Shown here: positions 1 to 11,686 of the stretch, piece by piece
Layout of the letters: every line of letters starts with the position of its first letter
How positions within the stretch are numbered: position 1 is the first letter of the stretch
Assembly (NCBI GenBank): GCA_963422465.1
Contig: OY730172.1
Coordinates: 4,464,001 to 4,528,000, forward strand
Direction of reading: 5' to 3'
Length of the DNA stretch: 64,000 nt
Origin: Lichina pygmaea
Taxonomy: Eukaryota; Ascomycota; Lichinomycetes; Lichinales; Lichinaceae
Program-made: the position numbers and the translations under genes
Notes under the pieces: model-generated
What the model saw: the letters and a program-made list of their open reading frames with translations, nothing else
What the model was told of the DNA's origin: nothing
The model's database searches: none

Positions 1-2570
1 GTGGGGATGCAAGCTTGGCAAAATCTTTGATAAACCAGTGGTAGAAGTTTGCAAAGGCAATGAAGCTCTGCACTTTCTTGAGACTGGCAGGAGGCTTCCA
101 CTCCTTGATGGTGTCAGTCTTGGCTGGGTCTATACTCACAGATCTGGGTTGGCTGTCTTCAGTGGCAGACTGAATGATAAGGCCAAGGTACTTGACTTGA
201 TGCACTTCAAAGTTGCACTTGGAGATGTCAACTTGCAGGCTTGCATCTTGTAGTTGACTGAGAACAAGCTTGACGTGCTTCCGGTGTTTCTTGAGTGTCT
301 GACTGTAGACAAAGATGTTATCCACATAGGCAGTGCCAAAGACATCAAGGATGTCAGATCCCAAAACATCATTGATGTAGTTCTGGAATGTGCTTGAAGT
401 ATTGGCAAGACCAAAGGGCATGACAAGGTATTTGTAGAAGCCTGAGTGTGTGCAGAACACAGTCTTCCATTCTTCACCTTCCTTCATCCAGATACAGTTA
501 AAGGCACCAACAATGTCAAGCTTGGTGTACCACACAGCTTTGCAAAGCTGGTCCAACATCTCCCGGATCAGTGGCAGGGGGTAACAGTTCTTGATAGTCA
601 TGGTGTTGAGTGCTCTGTAGTCTACACAGAAACACAATCCACCTTCTGGCTTCTTGACAAAGAGGACTGGTGTAGCAGCAGGTGATGAAGATGCTTGAAT
701 GAAGCTCTTGTTCAGGTTCTCTGTCAGGTACTTCTTGAGAACTTCAAGTTCTTCTCTGCTTATACTGTACAGAGGTCCAGAGAGTGCCTGGGTTCCTGGT
801 TCCATCTTGATCTTGTGGTCAACTCCTGGGCGTAGAGGAGGAAGCTTGTCAGTGTCATCCTTGCTGAAGATGTCCAGGAACTTGTGGTACTGAGCAGGGA
901 GAAGTGTGGCAGGATCCACACACTTCTTTGGCTTCAACACCTGCTCAATGTCTCTCAGAGAAACACTGAACACCTGGTGATCTGGCTTGGCAGCAAGGAG
1001 AGAAAATACGGCAGCATTGATGGGGATTGGTGTGGCAGAAAGAGGCTTGGGATCCTGAGGTGTTCTAGCAGATGTCTTGGCTTCAAGATCCAAAGAGATT
1101 GGATAGCCATTGTTTGACTTGAGGCATGCAGATCAGCAGTGATCTGACTTGAACATGATTAAGGTGTTTGTCCAATCAATGTGTGGCCTGTGCTTCTGGA
1201 GCCATGGCATCCCCAGAATCACATTATAGTGAAGACCAGGAGACACAAAGAGAGAGACTTCCTCCTGGTGCACACTATATACTGTGGTCATGATTGTCTT
1301 GGCAAGATACATAGTTTGTGACATCTTGCCATCAAACAATCACAATGTACGTGGGTAGGGGAGAGGTTCTTGGTGAAGAGATTACGTAAAGAAAGCACTA
1401 ATGCAGCCAAATGCTGAACAGCCAGAGTCAATGAGAGTATTGCACTTGAATTTCCCATCTAGGATACAAGGAAGAAACAAGCACTTGCTATCCAACTGCT
1501 GGTCTGGAGACAGATAGCCAACATGGAGATTCTTTTCATGTCCTTGGGTGTGATGATGACCAAGGACTACTTGTTTTCTGACTCTGGAGTAGTCTCAACA
1601 GTGGCAGACTTAGTGGTGGTCATGGTGGTGGTAACAACAGGTATGCTTTTCACTGGACAGAAGGTTGAGACATGACCTTGGTTTCCACAGTAGAAGCAGA
1701 GGCCTTTGCTTCAGTGATGTTCTTGCTCTTCTGGTGTCAGCTTAGAGTGGCTGAGATCTATGGTAGGACTTGGTGGCTGTGGTGTGAAGACTGGCTTGAT
1801 GAACCCTGGACACAGAACTGAAGCTTCTGACTGTGGAACTGAGGCTTGGGTGGGAGGTGCTTGACATGGATGGCAAGAGTTGGCAGAAGTGGCACGCAAC
1901 TGGTTGTCCTGCAGCTGGCATTCCTCAACAAGCTTCTGATAGCTGATGTCCTTGAGGTTGATGCTGACAAGCTGCTTGGCAAGCTTTTCAGAGATAGTAT
2001 ATTGAAGATAGTACTTCAAGGCCTTGTTGTTGAAGTCTGTGTGTGGAGTATACTGATTGAACTCTGTGAAGAACTTGGCAAAGGAACAGTTGGCCTGACA
2101 CAAGTTGATGAGCTTCCTCTGAGCTAGGAACTCTGGGTCTGGGTCAGAGAAGGTGTTCCGGAGATCTTGGACAATGTTGTGCCAGTCAATGTACTGGCCA
2201 GCCGTGATCTTAGCTGAGATGTAGGACTGTGCAGTACCAGTTGTGCGTGAAAAGACGTACGCAATCTGCGATGTTTCCGTGGGGTACTGGTCAGTGTTGA
2301 GTGTTATCTTGAGTGACAGTGACATGATGAAGCTCTTAAGCTTCTCATGCGTGATTTCTGTGTTTCCACCATCACCATTGAAGATCTCTGGGTCAGCAGT
2401 GTGTTCGGACTTGGACTTGGGAGTGGTGTTGGTAGCTTGAATTCACATGAACTCTGCAAACATATTACAAAGGAACTTGTTATTTCCAGCAACTGGCATG
2501 GCTTGGTCTGGTTGTTGAGACATGACAAGGACGTGAACATAGCTTGGTGAAGTGTGTTATGGTTGGGTAG

Positions 2571-2579
2571 GTCTTTCGT
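2571..2579 (-). other. Presumed primer-binding site of element A (self-primer type)
   Basis: Read on the minus strand, the 9 bases next to the LTR are ACGAAAGAC. They are the exact complement of GTCTTTCGT inside the same LTR (plus-strand 2679-2687). This is the arrangement known for Tf1/sushi-type self-priming. No canonical tRNA-type TGG site was seen next to the LTR. Confidence 0.55.
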
Positions 2580-2581
2580 AA

Positions 2582-2858
2582 TGTGACAAGGCAATAGCAG
2601 AGCAGAACTCAAGCCTAACTGGTTCAGTAACCTTGACCTGACTTGGCTTGAGACTTGAGACTTGGATTGATGTACAAGACGAAAGACAAGGAAGGAAGAA
2701 AAAGAGAAAAGAAGAAGAGAAGAAGCTGGAGGAGCAGGAGAAGTTCTTATAGGCAGGGGATCAGGCAACAGCGGAGCAAGCAGGCAACAGTGCAGATAGG
2801 ACTTCCCAGCAAGGTGCGTGACTTGTGCCAGATATGCAACTGAGCCAGAACTGTGACA
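2582..2858 (-). repeat. 5' LTR of element A
   Basis: A 277-bp LTR with TGTCAC...GTCACA ends on the minus strand. It is clearly similar to the LTRs at 3547, 14014, 37014 and 48560. In element orientation it contains a TATA-like TATAAGAAC and a pyrimidine-rich tract. Confidence 0.9.
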
Positions 2859-4213
2859 CTTGGCATGTCTGGCTTTTCTGGACATTGTACTAGAGAAGGT
2901 TAAGTGTGGAGTAACTTATTAATCCTCTTGGCTAAAGTCTTCCAAGATCTCAATAGCTTTTTTTCTGAGTATGTTGATTTGGAACTCTAAGTTCTGTGCA
3001 AGAGGGAAAGTGGGGAGCTGGGTGTTCAGTCTTAAGCTTGAGTATACTTTTAGTACTTCCTCTTATTTTCTTTTCTTAGCCTCTTGTCTGTCTTGTAGAC
3101 TTGGCCTTTTTTCTTGTGTTGAGGGAGTCTGAGGTAGAGCTAGTCTGGGAGCTGTTGTGTACCTCCCTGGTCTTGCTAGCTATACCTCCCTTGCTTTCTG
3201 GATTGCTTCCTGTTTTTTCTGGCAGGACTTTGACTAGACTGGGTGGTTTCCCTTGCAGTTTGCATATTTTGGTGTTAGAGTTTCTGGAGAAGTCTGGCAA
3301 TCTCTTCTGGTATGCTTTCCTCCACAGACTGTGCACTGGACTTGGGCTTGGCAAGTGTGTGCTTGGTGTCTAAACCTAGTATATTTGTAGTACTGGGTGA
3401 CTGATATTACTAGCAGGGCTGGTTCTACCTTATATAGAGTGTATCCTAGAACTACTCCTTTCTCAATTAGGAGGTTTGCTTACTCTGGGGTGGCTAGATC
3501 CAGATGTAGAGATGTGACTGGCTTCTGGAGAAGTTTGGCTTTTCTGTGTCACAGTTCTGGCCCAGTTGTATATCTGGCACAAGTCACACACCTTGCCGGG
3601 AAGTTCCATCTGCACTGTTGCCTGTTTGCTCTGCTATTGCCTTGTTGCACTTCTGGCACAAGTCACACACTGTGCCGGGAAGTTCCATCTGCACTGTTGC
3701 CTGTTTGCTCTGCTGTATCCCCTGCCTATAAGAACTTCTCCTGCTCCCCCAGCTTCTTCTCTTCTTCTTTTCTCTTTTCCTTCCTTGTCTTTTGTCTTGT
3801 ACATCAATCCAAGTCTCAAGTCTCAAGCCAAGTCAGGTCAAGGTTACCGAATCAGTTAGGCTCGAGTTCTGCTCTGCTATTGCCTCGTCACATTCTGGAC
3901 CAGTAGGTTCTTAGGATGTTGACCTTACTTTCTATCCCAGAGTTTTGAGAGAAGATTGTCTTTTTGTTTTCTCCAGGTTCTCTGGCTTGAAGTCTTTTGT
4001 CTGCACTCTATAGACTAGCACTGGAAAGATTCTGGGTGATATCTTGACCTCTGCTGTAAAGACAGCTGGGATCCAGTCCTTATTTTCCTCTAGCTGAGTC
4101 TTGGCTTGAGAAGTTTCCAGAGAGATTATAATATCTTCTGAGAGTAGTTTTCTGGCTGCTCTTATTTCTTTTTGGCAGAAGAGTAGTGTTTTCTTCTTGA
4201 GAGCTTCTATAAG
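2859..4213 (-). pseudogene. LINE L1 piece: ORF1 3' half and start of ORF2
   Basis: This piece aligns in reverse with L3 positions about 7510-8500 and includes the ORF1 zinc-knuckle region. It is interrupted by a solo LTR at 3547-3892. The reading frame is degraded relative to L3, mostly by C-to-T type changes. A 92-codon open stretch opposite to the true strand (3101-3373) is a shadow. Confidence 0.85.
3547..3892 (+). mobile_element. Solo LTR, family A, with an internal duplication
   Basis: A family A LTR with no internal region, flanked by TTCTG at 3542-3546 and 3893-3897. This is a 5-bp target duplication inside LINE L1. It is 346 bp long instead of about 275 because a segment of about 70 bp near its start is repeated in tandem. 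Solo LTRs usually arise by recombination between the two LTRs of a full element. Confidence 0.9.
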
Positions 4214-4257
4214 TGTTATGATCCCTGGAAAGGGAAGCCACTCATTTATAGACATCA
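4214..4257 (+). repeat. Beginning of the 5' LTR of element C
   Basis: These 44 bp match the start of the 3' LTR at 20093 with only a few differences and begin with TGTTA. The join to later sequence at about 4254-4258 is not a simple insertion. A deletion seems to have fused this LTR to integrase sequence of element D before LINE L3 landed there. Confidence 0.75.
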
Positions 4258-4289
4258 CACACAAACTCTTCCCAGTACCACATCGTCAA

Positions 4290-6373
4290 GAAGAAACCTT
4301 TCACAGCAGGAGGGAGAGATAAGCTGCCAAATGGATTTCTGAGAGCTCTGGGGCCTAGGTTCTGCCAAGCTCTAGCTATTCTGACTTCAACATGCTGGAA
4401 ACTGGAGTACTTCCCTGAAAGATTTAAGAGTGCAAAAACAGTCTGCTTGAGGAAACCTGGCAAGGGAACCTACAATCAAGCTAAAGCCTGGTGCCCTATA
4501 GCTCTGCTAAACACAACAGGCAAGCTGATGGAAGCTATTGCTACAGCCAGACTAAGCAAGATAGCAGAAGAAGCTGGACTATTGCCAGATATCCAGATGG
4601 GCTTTAGGAAAGGAAGATCCACAGAAGCAGCACTTTTCCTTCTAACCTCCCAAGTGGAAAAAGTCTGGAAGGAAGGCATGGTTGCATCCCTACTCTCACT
4701 GGATATCTCAGGAGCCTATGACAGAGTTCTCCCCAAGATACTACAGCAAATTCTGAAAAGAAAAGGAATACCTGCCTGGCTAGCTTCCTGGATCTACTCC
4801 TTCTGTGATAAGTGCTCTACCACTCTTGTCTTTGATGATTCTGAGTCTTGTTCAATTCCTATTCATTGTGGAGTTCCTCAAGGTTCTCCATTATCCCCTA
4901 TTCTTTTTCTATTCTACATTTCTGAATTGCATGAGACTGTGCATACTCCCTCTTCTGGTGTATCTGCCCTGGGGTTTGCAGATGATACAAATCTGCTTGC
5001 TTTTGGTCACTCCTTGAAAAGTAACCTTCTGAAGTTAAAGAACACACACCTCAAATGTCTATCATGGGCTGCAAGACATGGAATGGTCTTCTCTCCTGAG
5101 AAATATGAAATACTTCATTTTTCCAGAAGAAGATCAGACAATCTTCAGCTCAAGCTCAGACTGGGGAATGTGATTCTCAAACCAAAAGAAGAAGTGTGAG
5201 TACTTGGAGTGTACCTAGATGCAAAGCTCCACTGGCACAAACACCAGAGGATTATTCTTCAAAAAGCACAGAAAGCACTCTCTTCTCTTTCTAGAACTTC
5301 CTATTCTACTTGGGGCTTTCCAGTTCACACATCATGTCTGGTGTACACTGCTATACTGAGATCTCTACTGAGCTATGCAGTGGGGATCTGGTTTAACCCT
5401 CTAAGAAAATCCTCCAATATCTCTTCTCTTGTTTCATTTCAAAACAGATGCCTAAGACTTATTGGGGGTGCCTTCAAAGCCACTCCTTCTTTTCTATTAG
5501 AGAGTGAGCTTTTTCTTCTACCTCTAGACCTATATTTTAAATTTCGCACTGCCTGTTTTCTTTCTTCTATTCAAAACTCCCCTCTCAAATACTTTCTTGA
5601 CAGTATCTTTTCCACTATTTCCAGCTATGCCTCTCTCTTGAAGAAACCTTTAAAGGAATCCTCAACTATCTCTCCTAAGTGGAAATTCACTTGGTTAAGT
5701 CAAATAACTACTAACCAGGCTAGTTCAAAGAAAGAACTACAAAAGCTCTTTACTAAAGAGTGGGAAGACCAATGGGAAGAGAAGAAAAGAAGAAGCTATC
5801 CAGGCTGGCAGACTTTCTATCAAAAGCCACACAAAAACAATCTGAAGCTTTACAAAGAGTTACAGAAAGCTGAGGCAAGTCTGCTACTGCAAATCAGGAC
5901 TGGAAGAATTGGTCTGGCAAGTTTTCTTTTCAGAGCTGGAGCTCCTGACTTCCCTACCCCACTATGTGTGTGTGGCCAAGCAGAAGAAACTGCAAAACAT
6001 ATCACCTCTTCATGCTCTCTTTATTCAAGACAAAGACAACAAGTCTCTTTTAATCCCCAAGACTTCACCACTATTATTTCAAACCCAGAGCTACTACAGA
6101 AGTTCTTGTACTGGTTTATGTCTTTGAAAAGACTAAACCAGTTTAATCTAGCTTTCAAACTCCACTATTCCCAATCCAATACCTAGATTCTCTTCTCTTA
6201 CCAGAAACTTCAAGATTCCTTTTGTTACATTCCCTAGTCACACCCTGCCTTCAGTTTTTATCCCTTCAAAGGTTTTCTGAAGGAGTTCACTATTAGCTAG
6301 AAGATCTGCATGGCTGTAAAGCTACTACCAGTGTAAGAATCAAATAAAAAAAAATAAAAAAAAATAAAAAAAA
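4290..6373 (+). mobile_element. LINE L2, 5'-truncated copy inside LINE L3
   Basis: A LINE copy starting in the reverse transcriptase and ending in an A-rich tail (AATAAAAAAAAATAAAAA...). The 13-bp duplications ACCACATCGTCAA at 4277-4289 and 6374-6386 show target-primed insertion into the L3 5' UTR. L1 has the same target sequence uninterrupted. 5' truncation is typical of LINE reverse transcription. It is nearly identical to LINE L4 (21744-24137) and less similar to L3, so two LINE subfamilies are present. Confidence 0.92.
4291..6186 (+). pseudogene. LINE L2 ORF2 remnant: reverse transcriptase and C-terminal domain
   Basis: Open from the truncation point to 6186 apart from one in-frame TGA at 5197-5199, where L3 has a CGC codon. 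Visible RT signatures are GVPQGSPLSPILF and the catalytic LGFADDTNLLAF. A C-terminal CVCGQAEETAKHITSSC motif of CxC...H...C type follows, as in many Tad/I-clade LINEs. The endonuclease is missing through 5' truncation. The same TGA is present in L4, so both probably descend from a source that already carried it, or were hit in parallel at a CpG. Confidence 0.85.
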
Positions 6374-6386
6374 ACCACATCGTCAA

Positions 6387-7043
6387 AGGACCATCACTTT
6401 TGACAATCAGCGGATTTGGTCATAAGTCCTGGAAACCAGTCGTGAAGCTTGCTGAAACCACCCACTTCCCAAGAGTGAAAACCCATCACTTTTCTGAATC
6501 AGGCCTATTGGTCAAAAGTTGTGATCCCAGAACTCACATCTTCTTGCTTCAACTACCAACCACCCAGCCACAACAAGAGTGAGAGGGACCAGAGGTATTC
6601 TGAAGGACTGGGCAAAGCCCTACCTACCTTGGAACAATCAGCCCTGAGACTAAAACTCAGGATTGAGCCAGCACTCCCAGTCTATCAGAGATAAAACACG
6701 AAACCTCTCCTAAAAGTGAGAAACACCCACCAACAAGGAGATCAGGGCTCCCAGGATAAGAGGAATAGTTTAGAGCTTGCCTCTAGTGCTGGTAGAGTTG
6801 AAAAACTCTAGGAAAGCTCAGGCAGGGGGTGTGGTCCCTAGCTTGAGTTAATACAACCAGATTTCCCTAGAGTCTAGTTGGAAAAGACTACCCAGGAAAG
6901 TACAGTCTTGGGGAGTGGTCCCAGGATTGTGCAACTACTGCTAGGAACCAGGTGACCCTTTGCGAACAACTGGAAGAAGCCTCCAAAAGAGCCTCACCAA
7001 TCCCAGCCAAAAAGAACTGCTGGAAGACACCCAAAATCACGTA
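6387..7043 (+). other. 5' UTR of LINE L3
   Basis: Non-coding leader of L3 after the L2 insertion. It matches L1 48831-49356 and 36816-37013 in reverse. It contains a short partial repeat of the phrase 'ccatcac...tttgac/tttctgaatca' but no longer structure that I can support. Confidence 0.6.
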
Positions 7044-8447
7044 ATGTCAAAGAAAAAACCAGAGAAAGAGAAAGAAAACCAGCCTTCTCCAAGCTTCCAG
7101 CAACCCCCAGTGGCTAACTCCCTGACAGACCAATCCCAGACTCAAGAAAAAGAAGAAGAGAAGGGGCTGACACCTCCCCAGCTAGTGGAAGAATAGCTTA
7201 TCCACACAAAAGCTCCCCAACACATCAAAAAAGCATAGGATAGTATTCTGTCCAAAGTGGCAGAAGCTCTGGACAAAGATGTCTCTACTCACTCACCTAA
7301 CTCCCAGAGTCTCCAGAAGATACTTGAGAGACTGGACAGCATTGAGAAACAAGTCCAAAAACAAAACACCAAGCCAACATATGCCCAGGCAGCCCAGAAA
7401 ACAGTAGGACAGGAAATCCCTGTTCCAACCAGAATCCACAGTGAAATCACTATCAGACCTGGAACTCAGACTGGCCAGTTAGCAAACAGAACACCAGCCC
7501 AGCTCATGGAAGCTCTCAAGAAGAAAACACTACTCTCCTACCAAAAAGAAATAAGAGCAGTCAGAAAACTACCCTCAGGAGATATTATAATCTCTCTGGA
7601 AACTCCTCAAGCCAAGACTCAGCTAGAGGAAAACAAGGACTGGATCCCAGCTGTCTTTACAGCAGAGGCCAAGATATCACCCAGAATCTTTCCAGTGCTA
7701 GTCCATGGGGTGCAGACAAAAGACTTCAAGCCAGAAAACCTGGAGGAAACAAAAAAGACAATCTTCTCCCAAAACCCTGGGATGGAAAGTAAGGTCAACA
7801 TCCTAAGAACCTACTGGTCCAGAAAAGCCAAACTCCTCCAGAAGCCAGTCACATCTCTACATCTGGATCTAGCCACCCCAGAGCAAGCAAACCTCCTAAT
7901 TGAGAAAGGAGTAGTTCTAGGATACACTCTACATGAAGTAGAACCAGCCCTGCTAGCAACATCAGTCACCCAGTCCTACAAATGTGCTAGGTTTGGACAC
8001 CAAGCACGCACTTGCCAAGCCCAAGCCCAGTGCACAGCCTGTGGAGGAAAGTATGCCAGAAGAGACTGCCAGACTTCTCCAGAAACTCTAACACCAAAAT
8101 GTGCAAACTGCAAGGGAAACCACCCAGCCTGGTCAAAGTCCTGCCAGAAAAAACAGGAAGCAATCCAGAAAGCAAGAGAGGTATGGCTAGCAAGACCAGG
8201 GAGGTACACAATAGCTCCCAGACTAGCTCTACCTCAGACTCCCTCAACACAAGAAAAAGGGCCAAGTCTACAAGACAGACAAGAAGCTAAGAAAAGAAAA
8301 CAAGGGGAAGTACTAAGAGCATGCTCAAGCTCAAGACTGAACACTCAGCTCCCCACTTTCCCACTTGCACAGAACTCAGAGTTCCAAATCAACATACCCA
8401 GAAAAAAAGCTACTGAGATCTTGGAAGACTCTAGCCAAGAGGATTAA
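7044..8447 (+). pseudogene. LINE L3 ORF1: nucleic-acid-binding protein with zinc knuckles
   Basis: ORF1 of the LINE, the Gag-like RNA-binding chaperone that packages the transcript. I start it at ATG 7044. The N-terminal part is lysine/glutamate rich, then comes a short coiled-coil-like stretch (around 7300-7360). The C-terminal third holds three CCHC-like knuckles (about 7975-8150), with CTACGGKYARRDC and CANCKGNHPAWSKSC well formed. The first knuckle (YKCARFGHQARTC) lacks its leading Cys. There are in-frame TAGs at 7194-7196 and 7236-7238; both also occur at the matching place in L1 (about 21360-21405). It ends TAATG, overlapping the ORF2 start. The longest uninterrupted part is 7239-8447. 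Confidence 0.8.
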
Positions 8448-11400
8448 TGAGTTACTCCACACTTAACCTTCTCCAGTACAATGTCCAGAAAAGCCAGACA
8501 TGCCAAGAACTTCTACTGGCAAACCCTAGACTACAGGAAGTGAACATCATCACTCTGCAAGAACCCTGGAAAAACTCCCACCAAGAATCAAGCATCTCTA
8601 CAACATTCTCAGCCTTCTACCCTTTACAAAGCCAGGAGCTAGGGAGAACACTTGTTCTTGTTAACAGAAGAATTTTGCGGTCATCTATAAGCCCAATTTT
8701 CTGGAGTAAAGATCTAGTCTCCTTGGAGATAAGAGTTCAAACAAAGTCATTCTGGATCCACAACCTCTATTTCACACCCACAAGCCAAAGGAACTATAGA
8801 GAGTCAGCTCAGACTCTTCTAGACCTACTGGAACAAGCTATCCAAAAAGAGGGTGAACATATTCTCCTGACAGACTCAAATCTCCACCACCCAAGTTGGT
8901 CAAAGTCAAGCCAGCTATACTCAGAACTGGCCTTATCCTTCAAGAACCTAACAGACAAATAGGGACTAGAGCTGGCAATAGCTCCCTACACACCAACAAG
9001 AGCAAGAACTCTTCTAGAACCACCTTCATCAGCAATTGATCTTTCTTTTATTTCAAGTTCTTTACTTAATTCTCTTATTTACTCACAAATTAACATGAGA
9101 TTCCACACAGGGTCAGACCACAGACCAGTGCACACAATTCTCAGTCTGGAGACTCCAAGAAAAACCAGAACAGACAAAAAGAACTGGAGAACTCTGGATG
9201 CTAGTCAAGCAAAACAAGAAGCTGATAACCTACCACCTATTCCATCTCTTACTAGCAAGAAAGAAGTGGATGATTACCTGGAAAGACTGGACAAAACTCT
9301 CCAAGAAATTGCAAACAAGACAACCCAACCTTGCAAAGAGTCCAGGTATGCAGTACCATGGTGGAACCAGGAAATCAAAGAAATAATCCAGGAGGAAAGA
9401 AAAGTAAGAAGAAAAGTACTCCAAGGCCAAGAGGAAACCACCAGACTAGAGGAGATAACTAAAAAGAAAAAGAGTCTGATCAGACAAGCTAAAAGAAAGA
9501 CATTCAGAACACATCTCCACCAGCTAGCAGAAACCCAGGACTACTGGAGAATTGCCAAATGGGGAAAAGAAAAAGCCGGCAAAGTTCCTGACCTACCAAT
9601 AGTCCCAGAACTTATAGGACAACAAGGACAGCTGGCAAAGTCTTTTGAAGAGAAAACAGAAGCTTTCAGGACTCAATTCTTCCCTCTTCCCCTACAGCCA
9701 GAGCCAGAGGAACAGGACCTGCCAGAAGAAACTCAGGAATGGCAACTATCCCAAGAAGTCTCCAAGGAAGAAGTACAAGAGGTTCTAAAGAAGAAAAAAC
9801 CTCTCTCAGCACCAGGCCAAGATACTCTACCAAATGGATTTCTAAGAGCACTGGGAGACTCTTTCAACAAAAGAATTGCTAAGGTTTTGGAGGCTTGCTG
9901 GAGACTGGAATACTTTCCAGACAGGTACAAGTCAGCCAAGACAATCTGCCTAAGAAAACCTGGCAAGAGATCCTACTGTCAAGCAAAAGCATGGCACCCT
10001 ATAGCTCTCCTGAATACAATTGGGAAGCTAATGGAAGCTATTGCAGCTGCAAGACTAAGTGAACTAGCTGAGAAAGAAAATCTCTTGCCAGAAATCCAGA
10101 TGGGATTCAGAAAAGGAAAATCAACAGAATCAGCACTTTTTCTTCTGACCTCCCAGGTAGAAAAGATCTGGAAAGAAGGAATAGTTGCTAGTCTTCTCTC
10201 TCTAGACATCTCTGGAGCCTATGACAGAGTCTTGCCAGAAGTTCTCAGAAAGATTCTGATTAAGAGAATGATTCCTAAGTGGTTTGTATTCTGGATCTTT
10301 TCCTTCACTACTTCACGTACTACCTCTCTGGTGTTTGATGACTCAGAATCCCCCCAGTTCCCTATATACTGTGGAGTCCCTCAAGGATCACCTTTCTCTC
10401 CTATTCTATTTCTTTTCTATATCTCAGAACTGCACAATACTGTACACACCCCTGAGAAAGGAGTTTCAGCACTTGGTTTTGCAGATGACACTAATCTTCT
10501 TGCATTCTCCTCCTCCTTGAAAAGCAACCTTCTCAAGTTGAAGTCTACACATTCCAAATGTCAGGACTGGGCAAGAAAACATGGTATGAAGTTTGCACCT
10601 GAAAAGTATAAACTTCTCTATTTTTCTAGAAGAAGAAGAGACAATCTTCAGCTCAGTCTAAGACTTGGAGAAGTGGTACTTCAACCAAAAGAAGAAGTGC
10701 GCATCTTGGGACTTTACTTTGACTCAAAACTTGTCTGGAAAAAACACCAAAAAATCATGTCACAGAAAGCCTCCAAATATTTCTCAGCTTTATCCAGAAC
10801 AACCTACTCTACTTGGGGACTACCAGTCCTAACAGCACATCATGTCTACACTGCTATACTAAGATCTCTTCTTAGTTATGCAGTAGGAGTCTGGTTCAAT
10901 CCCCAAAAGAAACTCTCTAATATTATTTCATTATCTACTTTCCAAAATAAATGTTTAAGAACTATAGGAGGTGTCTTTAAAGCCACTCCTATTTTCCTAC
11001 TTGAATCAGAACTATTTCTACCCCCTCTAGACTTATACTTCAAGCTGGGAACAGCATGTTTTCTTTCATCTTTCTATTCAAACACACTACCCAACTCTCC
11101 TTCTACACTTCTCCACAAACTACACAGTCAAATTTCTCTCTATGTTTCTTCTCTCAGAACTACACCAAAGTCTCTGACAACTATTTCTCTAAACTGGAGA
11201 ACAGTCTGGCTGGAACAACTAACTACTAACCAAGACTTCTCAAAGAAAAGTCTACAGGAGGTTTTCCACAAAGAATAGGAAGCCAGATGGCAGGTAAGCA
11301 GAGGAAATTGTTCTGCTATTTGGGACATGTTCACCAGAAGGCCACAGAAGAAAAACCTCAATATCTTCAAAGATTTGAGAAAAGCTGAGTCTAGTCTATT

Positions 11401-11686
11401 TCTTCAAATTCTGTCAGCAAGAATAGGACTGGCCAGTTTTCTTTTCAGAGCAAATGTTCCAGACTTTAACTCCCCTCTATGCACATGTGGTTTTGGAGAA
11501 GAAACAGCCCAACACATCACTTTTTTCTGTAACAAATTTTCAAACCAAAGACAACAAGTCCAATTCTCTCTACAAGATTTCCCATCTATCTTATTCTCCT
11601 CCAAGCTACTTCCTAAACTTCTTTTCTGGTTTATGTCTTTGAAAAGACTTGACCAGTTCAACCTAGCCCACCAACTCTCTTTCTAA
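8447..11686 (+). pseudogene. LINE L3 ORF2: APE endonuclease and reverse transcriptase
   Basis: ORF2, 1079 codons plus stop, starting at an ATG that shares one base with the ORF1 stop (TAATG at 8445-8449). The N-terminal APE-like endonuclease spans roughly codons 1-230, with LQEPW, TDSNLHHPSW and SDHRPV motifs. The reverse transcriptase (about 9830-10750) has FLRALGDSF, GVPQGSPFSPILF and the catalytic LGFADDTNLLAF. The C-terminus has the CTCGFGEETAQHITFFC zinc motif (about 11480-11530). In-frame TAGs at 8960-8962 (in the endonuclease) and 11276-11278 are the only interruptions. No RNase H signature is visible. Confidence 0.88.

Larger units (their letters stand above)
1..2858 (-). mobile_element. 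Ty3/Gypsy element A (family A), 5' half, cut by window edge
   Basis: Minus-strand LTR retrotransposon fossil. From right to left it shows a 5' LTR (2582-2858), Gag (about 1700-2500), a CCHC knuckle (about 1650-1700), a protease region (about 1330-1480) and reverse transcriptase (about 1-900). The rest lies beyond position 1. It matches element F in order and sequence, so family A membership is clear. It is inserted in LINE L1, which resumes directly after 2858. The coding regions are broken in several places, and it looks moderately old. Confidence 0.9.

Noticed and set aside
8447-11686. RNase H domain expected in Tad-like LINE ORF2
   Set aside because: I looked for a DGS...E...D-type pattern after the reverse transcriptase and did not find it. 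Only the CxC...H...C motif is present.
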